Shown in pieces: positions 35,629 through 44,676 of a DNA stretch of 64,000 nt (positions are counted from its first letter, which is position 1; every line of letters begins with the position of its first letter). This DNA is from Neobacillus rhizophilus (GTDB lineage: Bacteria > Bacillota > Bacilli > Bacillales > Cytobacillaceae), in NCBI RefSeq assembly GCF_018343535.1, contig NZ_JAGYPF010000005.1, positions 744,001-808,000 of the forward strand, written 5' to 3'. Both the position numbers and the translations under genes were made by a program. The notes beneath the pieces are model-generated. The model was not told the origin of the DNA. It saw nothing but the letters and a program-made list of their open reading frames with translations, and ran no database searches.

Positions 35629-37809
35629 ATGAATGCATTTTTAGGAGATTTTCATCCTTATCTTTTTATAATTGCTGTTGGACTAACCTTTATGGCTTCT
35701 TATACGGCCTTAGACATGTTTTCCTTAATTAGGACCTCAGATCAAAATAAAAGGCTGCTTTTTATAGGCGGCACACTTTCAATGGGAATTGGCGTATGGG
35801 TAACTAATTTTATTGGATTATTAACGACAAATAGTACCCTGTTTGCAAATTACCATATCCCATTAACGATTCTTTCCATATTTATAGGAGTAGCATTCAC
35901 TGGAATGGCGTTTTTTCCGCTGTTTGGAAAAGAAATTAAGATGTCACATCTGTTTGCTGGCAGTTCATTACTAACAATAGCCGTTTTTTCCATCCATATT
36001 ATAGGCATTTATTCTATGAGTGTGACAATTAAATACCATTTCCTTTTATTTGTTTTTTCTGGACTGTTAATGTTCGCAGCATTCTTCTTTTCTTTTTGGA
36101 TTTTGTTTTCTGTAAGGAATTTTCCGACTGAAAATCAAGTATGGCTGAAGCCAGTAAGTTCGATTATCTTAACTGCAGCGATAGCTGAGGGACATATTTT
36201 ATTAAAGAAATCGACATTATTAATCACAGATAACAATACGGTTAATAGTTCTGCTCCAGATAGTCTGTTTTTTACTTATTTGGTGCTGTTTGTTTCTGTC
36301 CTTATAATGGCGGGACTGATTGTTTCAAGTACCTTAATTAGCAAACAGCTAGCCGCATCCGATTACAACTTAAAGGAATCAATTAAAGAAGTAAAAGATA
36401 TTACCTTTGCTTTAGATCAATCATCCATTGTAGCGATAACCAATTCTAAAGGTATTATTACATTTGTTAATGATAAATTCAGTGAAATATCGAAATACTG
36501 CCGGGATGAATTAATTGGACAGGATCACCGCATTTTAAATTCCGGATACCATTCAAAAGACTTTTTTAAAGATTTATGGAAAACAATTGGCCAAGGTAAT
36601 GTTTGGCACGGAGAGATTTGCAACCGTGCCAAGAATGGAGGCCTATATTGGGTGGATACAACAATTGTTCCCTTTTTAAATAGTAAAGGGAAGCCGTATC
36701 AATATGTGGCGATTCGGACGGATATTTCAGACCGAAAACGTGCTGTTGAACATTTAAAAGAAACGATGAAGGAAAATACTGATATTAAATTTGCTTTGGA
36801 CCAGTCTTCGATTGTTGCCTTTACGGATTCAAGGGGGAAAATTACCAGCGTAAACGACAAGTTTTGTGAGATATCCAAATATAGCCGGGAAGAGATCATT
36901 GGAAAGGACCATAATATATTGAATTCCGGTTACCATTCCAGGGACTTTTTCAAAAACCTATGGAAAACGATTGGGGAAGGAAAGGTTTGGAAAGGGGAAA
37001 TCCGTAATAAAGCGAAGGATGGAACTTTTTATTGGGTCGATACCACGATCGTTCCATTTCTCAATGAACATGGAAAGCCATATCAGTATTTGGCGATCCG
37101 CAATGATATAACAGAACGGAAGAAGACAGAAGAAGTTCTCCACCGGCAAGATAAGCTTGCCGCGGTTGGGCAATTAGCTGCCGGCGTTGCCCATGAAATC
37201 CGCAACCCGCTGACATCTATGAAGGGTTACACGGAATTTTTGCAGTTAGATGAGCAAGATCCTGAACGCCTTGAATTTTTAAATATTATTTTAGATGAAA
37301 TTGAGCGCGTCAATACCATTGTCGAGGACTTCATGGTCTTGGCTAAACCAAAGGCAGTGGAATTAGAAGAAAAGAATGTTGTACCTGTTATCCAGAATGT
37401 GGTTTCACTGCTTGAGTTTGAGGCACGTAAGAAAAACGTCCGTCTGATGTTTAACTGCAATCAGGAAATAATCCAGATAGAATGTGATGAAAACCGTTTG
37501 AAGCAGGTCTTTTTAAACTTTATAAAAAACGGTATAGAGGCCATGCCGAATGGTGGGGATCTGCATGTTAACACGATGATTCATGAGAATAATGTGCAAA
37601 TATCCATTCAAGATACCGGTGTTGGCATACCAAAAGAAAAGCTGAAAAAGCTCGGAGAACCTTTTTTCACTACCAAGAAAAATGGTAATGGACTAGGGTT
37701 AATGGTCAGCTTTAAAATTATCGAAAGCCATAACGGGAAAGTATTTGTAGAAAGTGAACCAAACAAGGGAACAACCTTCAATATTCTATTGCCGGCAAAA
37801 ACAGCCTAA
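35629..37809 (+). CDS. membrane sensor histidine kinase with two PAS domains
   Basis: The N terminus has seven or so membrane segments (residues 1-245) that resemble an MHYT sensor domain, but the metal-binding MHYT motifs are altered (WVTNFIGLL, SIHIIGI). Two PAS domains (about 255-365 and 378-490) are near duplicates, each with ALDQSSIVA, ILNSGYHS, FYWVDTTIVPFLN-like segments. The kinase core has the phospho-His in AGVAHEIRNPLTSMK and the ATP lid with QVFLNFIKNGIEAM, DTGVGIP and GNGLGLMVS. It is similar to sporulation kinases (KinA-E type). No response regulator adjoins. ATG 35611 is an alternative start. Confidence 0.88.
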   Translation: MNAFLGDFHPYLFIIAVGLTFMASYTALDMFSLIRTSDQNKRLLFIGGTLSMGIGVWVTNFIGLLTTNSTLFANYHIPLTILSIFIGVAFTGMAFFPLFGKEIKMSHLFAGSSLLTIAVFSIHIIGIYSMSVTIKYHFLLFVFSGLLMFAAFFFSFWILFSVRNFPTENQVWLKPVSSIILTAAIAEGHILLKKSTLLITDNNTVNSSAPDSLFFTYLVLFVSVLIMAGLIVSSTLISKQLAASDYNLKESIKEVKDITFALDQSSIVAITNSKGIITFVNDKFSEISKYCRDELIGQDHRILNSGYHSKDFFKDLWKTIGQGNVWHGEICNRAKNGGLYWVDTTIVPFLNSKGKPYQYVAIRTDISDRKRAVEHLKETMKENTDIKFALDQSSIVAFTDSRGKITSVNDKFCEISKYSREEIIGKDHNILNSGYHSRDFFKNLWKTIGEGKVWKGEIRNKAKDGTFYWVDTTIVPFLNEHGKPYQYLAIRNDITERKKTEEVLHRQDKLAAVGQLAAGVAHEIRNPLTSMKGYTEFLQLDEQDPERLEFLNIILDEIERVNTIVEDFMVLAKPKAVELEEKNVVPVIQNVVSLLEFEARKKNVRLMFNCNQEIIQIECDENRLKQVFLNFIKNGIEAMPNGGDLHVNTMIHENNVQISIQDTGVGIPKEKLKKLGEPFFTTKKNGNGLGLMVSFKIIESHNGKVFVESEPNKGTTFNILLPAKTA

Positions 37810-37810
37810 A

Positions 37811-37837
37811 TCGGAAGAGCCAATCTTCCGTTTTTCT
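37811..37837 (+). terminator. kinase gene terminator
   Basis: CGGAAGA and TCTTCCG form a hairpin followed by TTTTTCTTTTTT. Confidence 0.85.
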
Positions 37838-37943
37838 TTTTTGAAAAATAGACAAAATTTTTCGCGAAAAAGGAAACCATAAATGTAATAAATAGATTAA
37901 TATGATTATATAGATAGTTTAGTTATCACAGGGAGGGAGCATT

Positions 37944-40004
37944 TTGGGTGAAGCAAATTTAGTGAAGACAATTTGCGGCTATTGCGGTACAGGCTGCGGA
38001 TTAGTCCTAGAGGTTCAGGATAATAAAATCGTCAAAATCCGCGGTGACAAGGAAGCACCTGTAAACAAAGGACAAACCTGTGTCAAAGGTGCATTTGCCT
38101 ATGAGTATGTTCATGCCAAAAAACGGCTGACAGCACCTTTAATAAGAAGGGCCGGGGAACTGGTGGAAACCACTTGGGAAGAAGCTTATCAATTTATTGC
38201 AAGCAAACTTTTTGACGTAAAAAGCAAGTGGGGGTCAAATGCAATCAGCATGTTCGCTTGTGCGAGAAGCACAAACGAATCAAATTATATAACGCAAAAA
38301 TTTATGAGGACGGTCATCGGCAGTAACAATATTGACGGCTGCAACCGAACGTGACATGCCCCAAGCGTTGCCGGTCTGGCAACTATTTTTGGAAGCGGTT
38401 TCCCAACGAATACTTTGGAGGATTTTGACAAAGCGGAAGTATTACTGCTAATGGGCTCTAACACGACAGAGGCACACCCAATTATCGCTAATCGCATGAA
38501 AAAAGCAGCAAAAGCCGGCCTCAAAATCATTGTTGTCGACCCAAGAAAAATAGAAATGACAAAAGTGGCCCACCGCCACCTGCAAATCAATGTAGGCACT
38601 GATATTGCCCTAATAAATGCCATAATTCGGGTAATTCTAAAGGAAGGTCTTTATAATCAAAAATTTATTGAGCAATTTACAATAGATTTTGATAAGTTGA
38701 CAAATCAGGTTGAGCTATATACACCGGAATATGCGGCCAAGATCACAGGTCTTGCCCCGGAAGAGATCGTGGCCACTGCCAGGGAGTATGCAAATGCGAG
38801 CGCTTCGATGATTGCTTATACATTGGGAATTACCGAACATCACTGTGGTGTGAACAATGTTTTCGACATTGCTAATCTTGCCCTTTTAACCGGAAACATT
38901 GGAAAGCCGGGCTCCGGAATTATGCCGCTAAGGGGACAAAATAATGTTCAAGGTGCCGGTGATATGGGCTGTCTTCCAAATCAATTGGCAGGAGCAATGA
39001 GCTTAACTAATGATGAATACAGAGCACGTTATGAAAAGGAATGGAATATTACCCTAAATCCCCAGGCGGGCGATACCCAAACCAGGACCTTTGATCGGCT
39101 TGAGATGGGAGAGCTAAAAGGACTTTATGTGATTGGGGAAAATCCACTTCTCGCCGATGTTGATATGAACCATACAAAAACATTGTTCAAAAAGCTGGAT
39201 TTATTAATCGTTCAGGACATTTTTCTGACTGAAACCGCGAAAATGGCTGATGTTGTGCTTCCTGCCCGTTCCTGGGGTGAAGTAGAAGGGACTTACACAA
39301 ACACGGACCGGCGGATCCAACGAGTACGTAAGGCTGTCGAGCCAGGTCCGAATACAAAGGAAGATTGGGTCATTCTTTGCGAGCTGGCGACATTGATGGG
39401 TTATCCAATGCATTATAACAACAGCGAAGAAATTTGGGATGAAGTTAGAAAAATCGCATGGGAAATGTACGGGGGCATTTCGTATGAGCGGCTGGAGAAG
39501 GAATACAGCATTCATTACCCTTGTCCAGATGAAAACCACCCAGGCACATTTATTATGCATGAAAGGTTCCATCAAAACGAAGCGGCTTCTAAAAAAGCTC
39601 CTTTTGTGCCTGTTGATTATACACCGCCTATGGAGCCACCGGATGAAGAGTATCCTTTTACGTTGACCACAGGCAGACGTTATGAGTCGTACAACACGCA
39701 TACACAGACTCGGCATTATGCTGCGGGTGTGAAGATTAGACAAACAGAGGAGACTGTTGACATCCATCCCGAAGATGCCAAAGCACTTGGAATAGTGGAT
39801 GGGGAAATAGTCCAAGTCCGCTCTCGTAGAGGAGAGCTGCAGGTAAAAGTAAAAATCACGGAACAGGTTGTTCCTGGTCTTGTCTTTATGAGCTTTCACT
39901 GGAGCGAAACACCGACCAATGTATTGACTTTAAATGAATATGACCCAATTTCAGGGACGGCTGAATATAAAGCATGTGCAGTAGCAATTGAACGAATAAA
40001 CTAA
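37944..40004 (+). CDS. fdhF: formate dehydrogenase H-type, selenocysteine-containing
   Basis: Oxidises formate to CO2 at a Mo/W-bis-MGD centre. The reading frame is open for 687 codons except for one TGA at 38352-38354. Translated through, it reads DGCNRT-U-HAPSVAGL, exactly the position of the catalytic Sec in FdhF. The frame continues without gaps on the other side (TIFGSGFPTNTLEDF, GSNTTEAHPI). A SECIS-type hairpin follows the TGA. N terminus CGYCGTGC...C binds the 4Fe-4S cluster. At 686 residues it is the short form without extra ferredoxin domains. TTG start with GGGAGGGAG 7 bases upstream. Gene callers would split it at 38354 and 38415. Confidence 0.93.
38352..38383 (+). promoter_or_regulatory. 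Sec UGA codon plus bacterial SECIS hairpin
   Basis: After the TGA and 12 bases, GTTGCC (38367-38372) pairs with GGCAAC (38378-38383) around the loop GGTCT. The loop begins 18 bases after the TGA and starts with GG followed by TCT, as in the E. coli fdhF element (loop AGGTCT), which SelB recognises. Confidence 0.9.
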
Positions 40005-40011
40005 TATACAA

Positions 40012-40050
40012 TAAGGAATAGTGGAAATGGGCAATCCACTATTCTTTTTA
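40012..40050 (+). terminator. fdhF terminator
   Basis: GGAATAGTGG and CCACTATTC form a hairpin followed by TTTTTA. Confidence 0.88.
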
Positions 40051-40225
40051 ATTCCTGTTTCTCCAAATCGTGGACGGGTTGGAATTTTTTAATGTATCAG
40101 AAATGCTATTGTAATATAATTGCCATTCTTGTCAATGAATTAACATCTCCCTGTTCTTTTTCTGTTGAAAAACCATGTTAAGATTACCTTAGACATGCTT
40201 CGATGGGAACATAGGAGGTAGTTAA

Positions 40226-41074
40226 ATGATTTTTAAAATAAAAACATTCATTGCAGCTATTGGATTATCAGCGGGTTTTGGGGTGCACGCACATGCTGCA
40301 GCGCTAGCAGTGCCTCAAGTGGACTCTTTAAATGAACAGCCGGTAATGAATATTACAAATGTGCAAACTTTTGATGATTGGATGAAAATATCAACTCTAA
40401 ATGATATTCCAATGTTACAAAGTGAAAAACAGCTGATTATTAACAAAAAAGATACTTTCTGGGACAGTGCTAATCACATTCAGGAATCAGTCGTTAAAGC
40501 AAATGAAACCATCATTAGTCCGGAAACACAGATTGTTGCTCCTAAAGTTGTGGAGAAAAATGAGCAGAAACCAGAAACTGCTGCACCAATTCAAGACAAG
40601 ACAGAAATAGCCGTTAGCGAGCAGGATAACAGCAAACCACAGGAACAGCCTGTTGCCCTAAATAAGCCGTCTGCTGAAACTCCTGACAATAACAATCAAA
40701 ATAATAATACTATCGAAGCTACTACAAATGATAATAATAACAACAATACCATCGATGCAAAGCCGGTTGAAAATCAAAATCAACTAAAGGAGATCACTGT
40801 AGATGCTACTGCTTATACAGCTTCATGTGAAGGCTGCTCCGGCATTACCAAAACGGGTATAGATATAAAGGCTAACCCAAATGCAAAAGTGATCGCAGTA
40901 GATCCAGCAGTCATACCACTTGGAAGCAAGGTATATGTTGAGGGATACGGTGAAGCAATTGCAGGTGATATTGGCGGGGGAATTAATGGACATGAAATTG
41001 ATGTGTTTATCCCTTCAGAACAAGATGCACTTAAATGGGGACGTAAAACAATTACAGTCAAAATATTAAACTAA
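40226..41074 (+). CDS. secreted 3D-domain protein (YocH/YuiC-like)
   Basis: The 282-residue protein has a signal peptide ending near HAHA (residue 26), a long Gln/Asn/Thr-rich low-complexity linker (about 110-190, with NNQNNN and DNNNNN runs) and a C-terminal 3D domain: DATAYTASCEGCSGITKTG, VIAVDPAVIPLGSKVYVEGY and AGDIGGGINGHEIDVFIP with the Asp residues of the family. Such proteins are cell-wall lytic enzymes or resuscitation-type factors. No LysM domain is present. GGAGG lies 8 bases before the ATG. Confidence 0.88.
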   Translation: MIFKIKTFIAAIGLSAGFGVHAHAAALAVPQVDSLNEQPVMNITNVQTFDDWMKISTLNDIPMLQSEKQLIINKKDTFWDSANHIQESVVKANETIISPETQIVAPKVVEKNEQKPETAAPIQDKTEIAVSEQDNSKPQEQPVALNKPSAETPDNNNQNNNTIEATTNDNNNNNTIDAKPVENQNQLKEITVDATAYTASCEGCSGITKTGIDIKANPNAKVIAVDPAVIPLGSKVYVEGYGEAIAGDIGGGINGHEIDVFIPSEQDALKWGRKTITVKILN

Positions 41075-41080
41075 AACAAG

Positions 41081-41142
41081 CCGGATTATTATCCGGCCTT
41101 CAAATTGCCGAGAAAGGGTATTCTTCTCGGCAATTTTTTTTT
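41081..41142 (+). terminator. double terminator after 3D-domain gene
   Basis: GCCGGAT/ATCCGGC (41081-41098) is followed by AATTGCCGAGAA/TTCTCGGCAATT (41104-41136) with a nine-T run. Confidence 0.9.
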
Positions 41143-41170
41143 AGTAAATTTATTGTCTCTGCTAATGGGC

Positions 41171-41232
41171 CTGTTGATTTCCGCTCCGGGCACTCGCTTT
41201 CCTCGGGGAGGTCCAGGAGCGCCAATCAACAG
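41171..41232. repeat. palindromic repeat copy D (type II, internally deleted), 62 bp
   Basis: Starts CTGTTGATTTCCGCTCCGG like copies C and E, but jumps after GGGGAGGTCCAGGAGC directly to GCCAATCAACAG. About 70 bases of the core are missing while both ends are kept, suggesting internal deletion of the hairpin. Confidence 0.88.
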
Positions 41233-41327
41233 ACTTGTTAAAAAGCCTTATATTAATAATATTACAACAAATAATGCAGTGAATCGTTAAATAAAATGAG
41301 TAAAATAAAAGGCAGTCGAAAGTTTCT

Positions 41328-41365
41328 CGACAGCCTGAGAAGCCGGATGATTATCCGGCTTGTTT
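41328..41365 (-). terminator. narK terminator
   Basis: AAGCCGGAT and ATCCGGCTT form a hairpin overlapping the narK stop region. On the minus strand it is followed by CTCAGGCTGTCG rather than a clean T run, so efficiency is uncertain. Confidence 0.5.
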
Positions 41366-42658
41366 TGCTAGTTCTTGGGTTTTTGCAACAGTAGCTTTTC
41401 TTTGATAGAAGTACCAGTTTAAAACGAATGAAATAGCATAAAATCCAATAAAGAAATAAAACGCTGTTACTGGTGTTCCAGTGGCTTTAACAGACCAGCC
41501 GAACAGTTTTGGAATTAAGAATGATCCGTAAGCGGCAAATGCTGCTGAAAAGCCTATAACTGGTGCAGCTTCCTTTGGTATGAAAATATTTGGAATCATT
41601 TGGAAGGTAGAGCCAGAACCAATCCCTGATGCAAGGAACAAAATTAAGAAAGAAATTAAAAATCCTGCAAATTGTTTAGCATTAAGGAAATAGATTACTC
41701 CAATGGCACCAATTGTCATAACAACAAATACATAGGCTGTAACCATTGCTCCACCCAGCTTATCTGCAATCCAACCGCCTACAGGTCTAGCCGCAGCTGC
41801 CACTAGCGCGCCAAGGAAGGCAAGTGAAATGTATTCTGGGAACTGAGACTTTAATAAAAGCGGGAATGCTGCTGAATACCCAATAAAAGAGCCAAATGTA
41901 CCGATGTAAAGAATGGTCATAATCCAGGTATGTTTACGTTTTACAATAACAAATTGGTCTGCAACTGATTGCTTTGCACCTGGTACGTTATCCATTTTAA
42001 ATGCTGCAAGTAATGTAACGAGCACAATTGGAATGACCCATATAAAAGCTGCATTTTGTAACCAAACTTCTTGACCGTTAGATAAAACTTGTTTATCACC
42101 AATTAAGGCAAATGTTCCAGAAGTAATGACTAATGGTGTGATAAATTGAACAACTGAAACTCCCATGTTTCCTAAACCACCGTTAATTCCCAGGGCAGTT
42201 CCTTTTTCACTCTTTGGAAAGAAAAAGCTGATATTCGCACTTGAAGATGAGAAGTTACCGCCGCCTAATCCGCACAGTGCAGCAAGAATCAGCATGATAG
42301 AGTATGGTGTATCCGGGTTTTGTACTGCAAAGCCGATTCCAATAGCTGGTATCGCTAATATCGCAGTTGAAATGACGGTCCAGTTTTTGCCCCCTATCGT
42401 TCCGACTGCAAATGTATAAACAAAGCGAAGTGTTGCTCCGACAAGACCCGGGATGGCGGCTAAAGTAAAGAGCTGTTCCTCCGTAAAGTTAAATCCAATA
42501 TCATTTAAGCGAATGGCAACCACTGACCAGATTTGCCAAACGATGAAGGCAAGCATTAATGATGGGACGGAGATCCATAGATTTCTTTTTGCGTGTTTTT
42601 TCCCTTCCGCTTTCCAGAACTTTTCGTCTTCAGGGTTCCAATACGTTATTTGAGCCAT
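41351..42658 (-). CDS. narK: nitrate/nitrite MFS transporter (NarK/NasA type)
   Basis: The 435-residue protein has 12 membrane segments and the Gly-rich nitrate signatures AALCGLGGGNFSSSSANISFFFPK (helix 5 region) and ASGIGSGSTFQMIPNIF (helix 11 region). ATG 42658 follows GGAGG by 8 bases. The listed upstream TTG overlaps that site. A perfect FNR-type palindrome lies about 90 bases upstream, so anaerobic induction is likely. No nitrate or nitrite reductase is in the window. Confidence 0.9.
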   Translation of the reverse strand: MAQITYWNPEDEKFWKAEGKKHAKRNLWISVPSLMLAFIVWQIWSVVAIRLNDIGFNFTEEQLFTLAAIPGLVGATLRFVYTFAVGTIGGKNWTVISTAILAIPAIGIGFAVQNPDTPYSIMLILAALCGLGGGNFSSSSANISFFFPKSEKGTALGINGGLGNMGVSVVQFITPLVITSGTFALIGDKQVLSNGQEVWLQNAAFIWVIPIVLVTLLAAFKMDNVPGAKQSVADQFVIVKRKHTWIMTILYIGTFGSFIGYSAAFPLLLKSQFPEYISLAFLGALVAAAARPVGGWIADKLGGAMVTAYVFVVMTIGAIGVIYFLNAKQFAGFLISFLILFLASGIGSGSTFQMIPNIFIPKEAAPVIGFSAAFAAYGSFLIPKLFGWSVKATGTPVTAFYFFIGFYAISFVLNWYFYQRKATVAKTQELAKQAG

Positions 42659-42744
42659 TTTGATTTCCTCCAATTTGGATTTCTATTTTTAGTTTGTTAG
42701 TTTTGTTGTTTACGTTGTTAATATAAACCATAGGATAGCATGAA

Positions 42745-42766
42745 TTTTGTGACGAACGTCACAAAA
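42745..42766. promoter_or_regulatory. FNR-type operator upstream of narK
   Basis: TGTGACGAACGTCACA (42748-42763) is a perfect match to the Bacillus FNR consensus TGTGA-N6-TCACA, extended by TTT/AAA on each side to a 10+10 inverted repeat. Confidence 0.82.
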
Positions 42767-42830
42767 GTAGTGAAGGAACTGTGAACACACATTAGTTGAC
42801 AAAAAGTTGTAATAAATTGATCCTGTTAGC

Positions 42831-42863
42831 AAAAAAAAGAGACCTTCTTAACGAAGATCCCTG
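42831..42863 (-). terminator. terminator of narK-PAS gene
   Basis: On the minus strand AGGGATCTTCG pairs (with G-U) with AGAAGGTCTCT and is followed by TTTTTTTT. Confidence 0.85.
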
Positions 42864-42876
42864 TAGCTTTTTAACT

Positions 42877-44367
42877 TTACGCACTTTCCTCTTTAAACAT
42901 CCCTAGGTAATTTTTGGTTTCACCTAAATCATCTTTAATCGCTGTTATAGTCAGCCATTCCTTATAAATCTCATTATTTTTACGCTTATTCCAAACGTAC
43001 CCTTCCCAGTATCCTGTCGATGAAAGGCTCGCCCACATTAGTTTATAAAATTCGTTGTTATGCTCCCCGGATTGCAAGACGCTTGGGGTCTTTCCAACTA
43101 CTTCCTCCTGTTTGAAGCCGGTAATTTTCGTGAAAGCCGGATTCACTCTTTGAATGATTCCATTTGGATCAGTGACACAAATTCCATCGACGGCATGGTT
43201 CACAATTTGTGCGGAAATCTCAAGTTTTTCATGGTAGTAAAGCCATACGACGATGACCAAACTGGCCAATGAAAATTCAGAAAGGGCCATGAATCCAATG
43301 GCATAATGACCTGTAAGATTAAAGAGAATGGTTAGAATAATTGGAGGGAAAAAGCCTCCAAGTCCTCCCATCGCTGAAACAATGCCATTAACGATTCCTG
43401 CCTGCTTTGAAAAATAGAGAGGAACCAGTTTGAAAATAGCCCCATTTCCGATTCCAGCAAAGAAAGCAACCAATAAACAGCCAAAAGAATAAATGGGCAG
43501 GGAGGGTGTAAAAGACAGTAAAAAGCCGGCAAATGTAAGGCTGAAGAAAACTGTTGCGAGAATCATAAAAGGATTTACTTTATCCCCTAACCATCCGCCG
43601 ACCGGACGGAATAGAGTAGCCAAAGCAATAAATCCTGCAGTACGCAGACCTGCGTCCACCTTCGATAGCTCAAAGTGATTCACTAAAAAGGACGGCAGAT
43701 AAATCGTAAAGGCTACAAAAGCCCCAAAGGTTATAAAATAAAACAAGCTTAAAAACCAAAGCTTCGGATTTCGATAAACTTTATTAATTTGTTCAGATAA
43801 TGGAAGGTTAACCTTTTGTTCCTCACGGTCACCAAAAAGAAAATTTAATAAGGCAAAAATGATCACAATGATCAGATATATTTGTATCGTTGTTCTCCAG
43901 CCAAACTCAGTGGCCAGTGCTGGTGCGAGGAAGGATGTAACAGCTGTGCCGATATTACCTGCACCGTATATACCATTAATAAAACCATGCTTTGTTTTGG
44001 CATAATATTTTGGGAGAGAAGTTACCCCTACGGAAAATATCGCCCCGCCAATCCCAAGCAAAAATCCGCCTGCAATTAACATAAACATTGAGTTGGCATA
44101 ACTGATGATGGCAATCGGTACCATGAGAAGTACAAAACTGATTGAAAATAATTTTCTTGCTCCAAAGCGATTAGTCCAATAGCCGATTGGAACTCTAAGG
44201 AGTGACCCAAGTATAACAGGAACCGCTGTGGCCCAGGCAATTTGCGTTGAAGAAAGTGTAATATCTACCTTAATAAAAGGCATTAATGAAGAAATGAGCA
44301 CCCATACCATAAACCCACCGATTAGGCTTCCTGTTTGCAAAAATAGCTGCTTTGTTCCTTGATTCAT
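42877..44367 (-). CDS. NarK-type MFS transporter with C-terminal PAS domain
   Basis: The 496-residue protein has 12 membrane segments (residues 1-375) with nitrate-porter features (GGFLLGIGGAIFSVGVTSLPKYY, AFFAGIGNGAIFKLVPLYF) and, after a short linker, a PAS domain at about 385-492 (ISAQIVNHAVDGICVTDPNG, FTKITGFKQEEVVGKTP, YKEWLTITAIKDDLGE). The reading frame is continuous across the join. NarK proteins normally stop after helix 12. The PAS part looks like the oxygen/redox sensing PAS of kinases and could gate transport. GAGGAGG precedes the ATG. An FNR-like site lies upstream. Confidence 0.9.
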   Translation of the reverse strand: MNQGTKQLFLQTGSLIGGFMVWVLISSLMPFIKVDITLSSTQIAWATAVPVILGSLLRVPIGYWTNRFGARKLFSISFVLLMVPIAIISYANSMFMLIAGGFLLGIGGAIFSVGVTSLPKYYAKTKHGFINGIYGAGNIGTAVTSFLAPALATEFGWRTTIQIYLIIVIIFALLNFLFGDREEQKVNLPLSEQINKVYRNPKLWFLSLFYFITFGAFVAFTIYLPSFLVNHFELSKVDAGLRTAGFIALATLFRPVGGWLGDKVNPFMILATVFFSLTFAGFLLSFTPSLPIYSFGCLLVAFFAGIGNGAIFKLVPLYFSKQAGIVNGIVSAMGGLGGFFPPIILTILFNLTGHYAIGFMALSEFSLASLVIVVWLYYHEKLEISAQIVNHAVDGICVTDPNGIIQRVNPAFTKITGFKQEEVVGKTPSVLQSGEHNNEFYKLMWASLSSTGYWEGYVWNKRKNNEIYKEWLTITAIKDDLGETKNYLGMFKEESA

Positions 44368-44482
44368 TCATATTCCTCCTCTGCCTTACAATAAATTAAA
44401 AATAAATCTTCCTAATTTATTTCATGCACCACCAACGAATTATTTCCTCCGAAGCATTATAATACATAAAACTGTCACATTC

Positions 44483-44498
44483 TGTGAGGAATGACACA
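44483..44498. promoter_or_regulatory. FNR-like site upstream of narK-PAS
   Basis: TGTGAGGAATGACACA matches TGTGA-N6-TCACA with one mismatch. It lies 116 bases before the start codon, within a larger TGTCA...TGACA inverted repeat. Confidence 0.6.
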
Positions 44499-44676
44499 TA
44501 AAAGTAGGAAAATTGTTTAATAAAGTTCAAAATTCAGCAGTAACAGCCAAGTGTTATAGGGTGAGAGGAAGGATAGGATGTCAATAGAATTCATATTTCA
44601 TGGACGGAATGGAAAATATATGACAAGAGTTTCGACTTTTTAGGCATTTTAAAGTTAAAAGGTGAGGAAGGAATGT

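Noticed and set aside
37944..38354. Truncated formate dehydrogenase fragment (136 aa) plus separate ORF 38415-40004
   Set aside because: The frame is continuous through TGA at the known Sec site and a SECIS hairpin follows, so it is one selenoprotein gene.
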